Assembly (NCBI RefSeq): GCF_004801415.1
Contig: NZ_SSNX01000002.1
Coordinates: 310,001 to 374,000 of the forward strand
Length of the DNA: 64,000 bases
From: Deinococcus sp. KSM4-11
Lineage (GTDB): Bacteria; Deinococcota; Deinococci; Deinococcales; Deinococcaceae
Direction: 5' to 3'
In this document: positions 62,773 through 64,000 of the stretch, piece after piece
How positions within the stretch are numbered: the first letter of the stretch is position 1
Layout: each line of letters begins with the position of its first letter
The notes under the pieces: model-generated
Seen by the model: only the letters and a program-made list of their open reading frames with translations
Told to the model about the DNA's origin: nothing
The model's database searches: none
Program-made: the position numbers and the translations under genes

Positions 62773-63282
62773 GTGCTGGAACCTGTCCAACATCCCGTCA
62801 TCGCACAGCTCCAAGCTGAGCTTGCCTCCTACCCACGCCGGCACGGCTACTACCAGCTGGAGCTCGTCGCCATCCTGCGTTTGAGACAAGCAGGCGCCAC
62901 CCAGGACGAGATCCTCAATCGGTTGTACAAGCGTTGGGCCGCCCATGATGCCGACGCTGCTTACCGCCTCGCCGCCCAGCCGATCCGGCCGCCCGTACTG
63001 GCCGAGCCCAGCCCGTCCTGGGACGACTACGAGTACGACAGCCAGGACGCGCATGAAGCGCTGGCGTATGAGCTCAAGGGCGGCTCGGGCATCGGGCACA
63101 CCACAGACACCATCCCGCAGGGGAAAGCGAACGAGTTGGCATCACGCTTCTTCGCACTCTTCCACGCTCCCCGAGCGTACCGGGGACTGGGTCTTGGGGA
63201 TCCGTTCTATGTCTTCGAGCAGGGCGTGGTGCTGCTCGATATTGAGCACGCCGGCTGCTTCCTGATCATCGAAGGCGACTGA
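62773..63282 (+). CDS. Hypothetical protein, 3' end overlapped by an IS
   Basis: This 169-aa protein starts with GTG just after a TACGCT box. The N-terminus (LQAELASYPRRHGYYQLELVAILRLRQAGATQDEILNRLYKRWAA) is helical, the middle is acidic (SPSWDDYEYDSQDAHEAL) and the C-terminus YVFEQGVVLLDIEHAGCFLIIEGD is beta-rich. No family is recognised. Its last 17 bases overlap the 3' end of the convergent IS5-type transposase, so the final residues may be supplied or lost by the IS insertion. Confidence 0.65.
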   Translation: MLEPVQHPVIAQLQAELASYPRRHGYYQLELVAILRLRQAGATQDEILNRLYKRWAAHDADAAYRLAAQPIRPPVLAEPSPSWDDYEYDSQDAHEALAYELKGGSGIGHTTDTIPQGKANELASRFFALFHAPRAYRGLGLGDPFYVFEQGVVLLDIEHAGCFLIIEGD

Positions 63283-64000
63283 CCGGTCTCGCCCACTCCA
63301 TGGCAACCGCCAACGTCACCAACGCCAGGAAGTGCTCCTGGCGCTCGTCATACCGGGTTGCGACACGACGAAAGCGCTTCAACTTGACGATGGCACGTTC
63401 CACCCGGTTCCGCTCACGGTCATACCTGCTCTGACGTCGTTGATCCCGCTTGGGTGGAACGACCGCCCGAATCCCTCGACGCCGCAGTTCCTTGCGGGTA
63501 ACTCCGTTGCTGTAACCGCGGTCACCCACGAGCTGTTTCGGTCGCGATTTTGGCTGACCGGGGCCGCCACGCTTGACCCGCCCTGCGCTGAGTAGGGGCA
63601 CCAAGCCGAGCATCTCGTGACGCTCTCCACCGGTCAGGAACACCGCCAGGGGTTTGCCGTTCCCTTCGCACTTGACGTGCAACTTGGTGCTGAAGCCTCC
63701 ACGGGAACGGCCGAGCGCCTCGTGCTGCTGGCCTCCCTGTGCGCCGGCTGCATGGTGGTGCGTGCGGATGACGGTGTTGTCGATGAACTGCGTCTCCCAG
63801 TCGATGTGACCACGCCTGTGGGCGAGCTGTTGGAGGCGTTCGGGAACATGCTGCCAAACGCCCTGGCTGCTCCAGCGGTAGAAGCGGGTGGCAACGGAGC
63901 TCCAGTTGCCGGAGACGGGTGGGAGGTCACGCCAGGGTGCGCCCGTGCGGAGGAGCCAGAGAACAGCATTGAGAAAGGTGCGATCGTCGAGCCGGGGACG
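63266..64000 (-). CDS. IS5-family transposase (partial, runs off the window)
   Basis: The frame is open from the right edge to the TGA at 63266, giving 244 residues without a start. It shows IS5 (IS427-like) blocks: RTFLNAVLWLLRTGAPWRDLPP, IDNTVIRTHHHAAGA (first Asp), a basic GFSTKLHVKCEGNGKPL, KQLVGDRGYSN (second Asp) and RYDRERNRVERAIVKLKRFRRVATRYD (Glu). It appears intact over the visible part, unlike the IS5 element at 38.8 kb. Confidence 0.85.
   Translation of the reverse strand, partial: RPRLDDRTFLNAVLWLLRTGAPWRDLPPVSGNWSSVATRFYRWSSQGVWQHVPERLQQLAHRRGHIDWETQFIDNTVIRTHHHAAGAQGGQQHEALGRSRGGFSTKLHVKCEGNGKPLAVFLTGGERHEMLGLVPLLSAGRVKRGGPGQPKSRPKQLVGDRGYSNGVTRKELRRRGIRAVVPPKRDQRRQSRYDRERNRVERAIVKLKRFRRVATRYDERQEHFLALVTLAVAMEWARPVSRLR

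Noticed and set aside
1..64000. Search for tRNA, rRNA, riboswitches and origin of replication (DnaA-box clusters)
   Set aside because: Nothing was recognised by eye; covariance-model tools were not available, so small RNAs could have been missed.

Overview
The window looks like a piece of a Deinococcus (or close Deinococcales) replicon. The DNA is GC-rich almost throughout. Many starts carry a TANNNT -10 box 5-9 nt upstream (leaderless-type promoters). The insertion sequences (IS6-, IS3- and IS5-type) and the gene families are typical of that group. Species and replicon type cannot be fixed from the sequence alone.

Layout. 1-4.2 kb: the tail of an upstream gene, a secreted BNR/sialidase-fold protein, a membrane-anchored alpha/beta hydrolase and small unknowns. 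4.48-5.58 kb: an AT-richer islet with a 67-aa gene that has its own dyad and terminator, then an internally deleted IS6-type element. 6.0-17.2 kb: a tightly packed operon for exported proteins: a beta-barrel-like protein, a 2,622-aa protein with 21 PKD-like repeats, and a fibronectin-III protein. 17.6-20.7 kb: a MerR-like regulator, a VWA protein and a HTH/MazF-type toxin-antitoxin pair behind a nested palindromic operator. 21.1-27.0 kb (minus strand): an ABC sugar-uptake operon (ROK repressor, binding protein, two permeases, SIS isomerase/deaminase, ROK kinase) with overlapping starts and stops and no ATPase gene; an amino sugar is the likely substrate, and a nagA gene lies at 57.7 kb. 27.3-32.3 kb: IS6 remnants around two small unknown genes and a frameshifted asparagine-synthase-like gene, then DinB-like and cupin proteins. 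32.3-39.65 kb: an aldo/keto reductase, a lipid kinase and an alpha/beta hydrolase embedded in decayed IS3 and IS5 elements and a broken LuxR-type HTH gene.

40.2-64.0 kb holds mostly metabolic and regulatory genes: a GH43 lipoprotein; a globin facing a very large BTAD/AAA/TPR transcriptional activator; a lipoprotein; a frameshifted SAM methyltransferase; YidD; a decayed GH13 fragment; a secreted propeller-like protein; a GNAT acetyltransferase; a coupled carboxylesterase/double-META pair; a DUF72 protein; nagA; an AspA/AstE-type zinc hydrolase; a RibD/DHFR-like reductase; several small hypotheticals; and an IS5-type transposase running off the right edge.

The best candidates for something undescribed are the barrel/PKD/FnIII export operon, the asparagine-synthase-like locus with its two small upstream genes, and the stem-loop retained after the transposase stop codon in diverged IS6 elements. 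No CRISPR array, rRNA or tRNA gene was seen.
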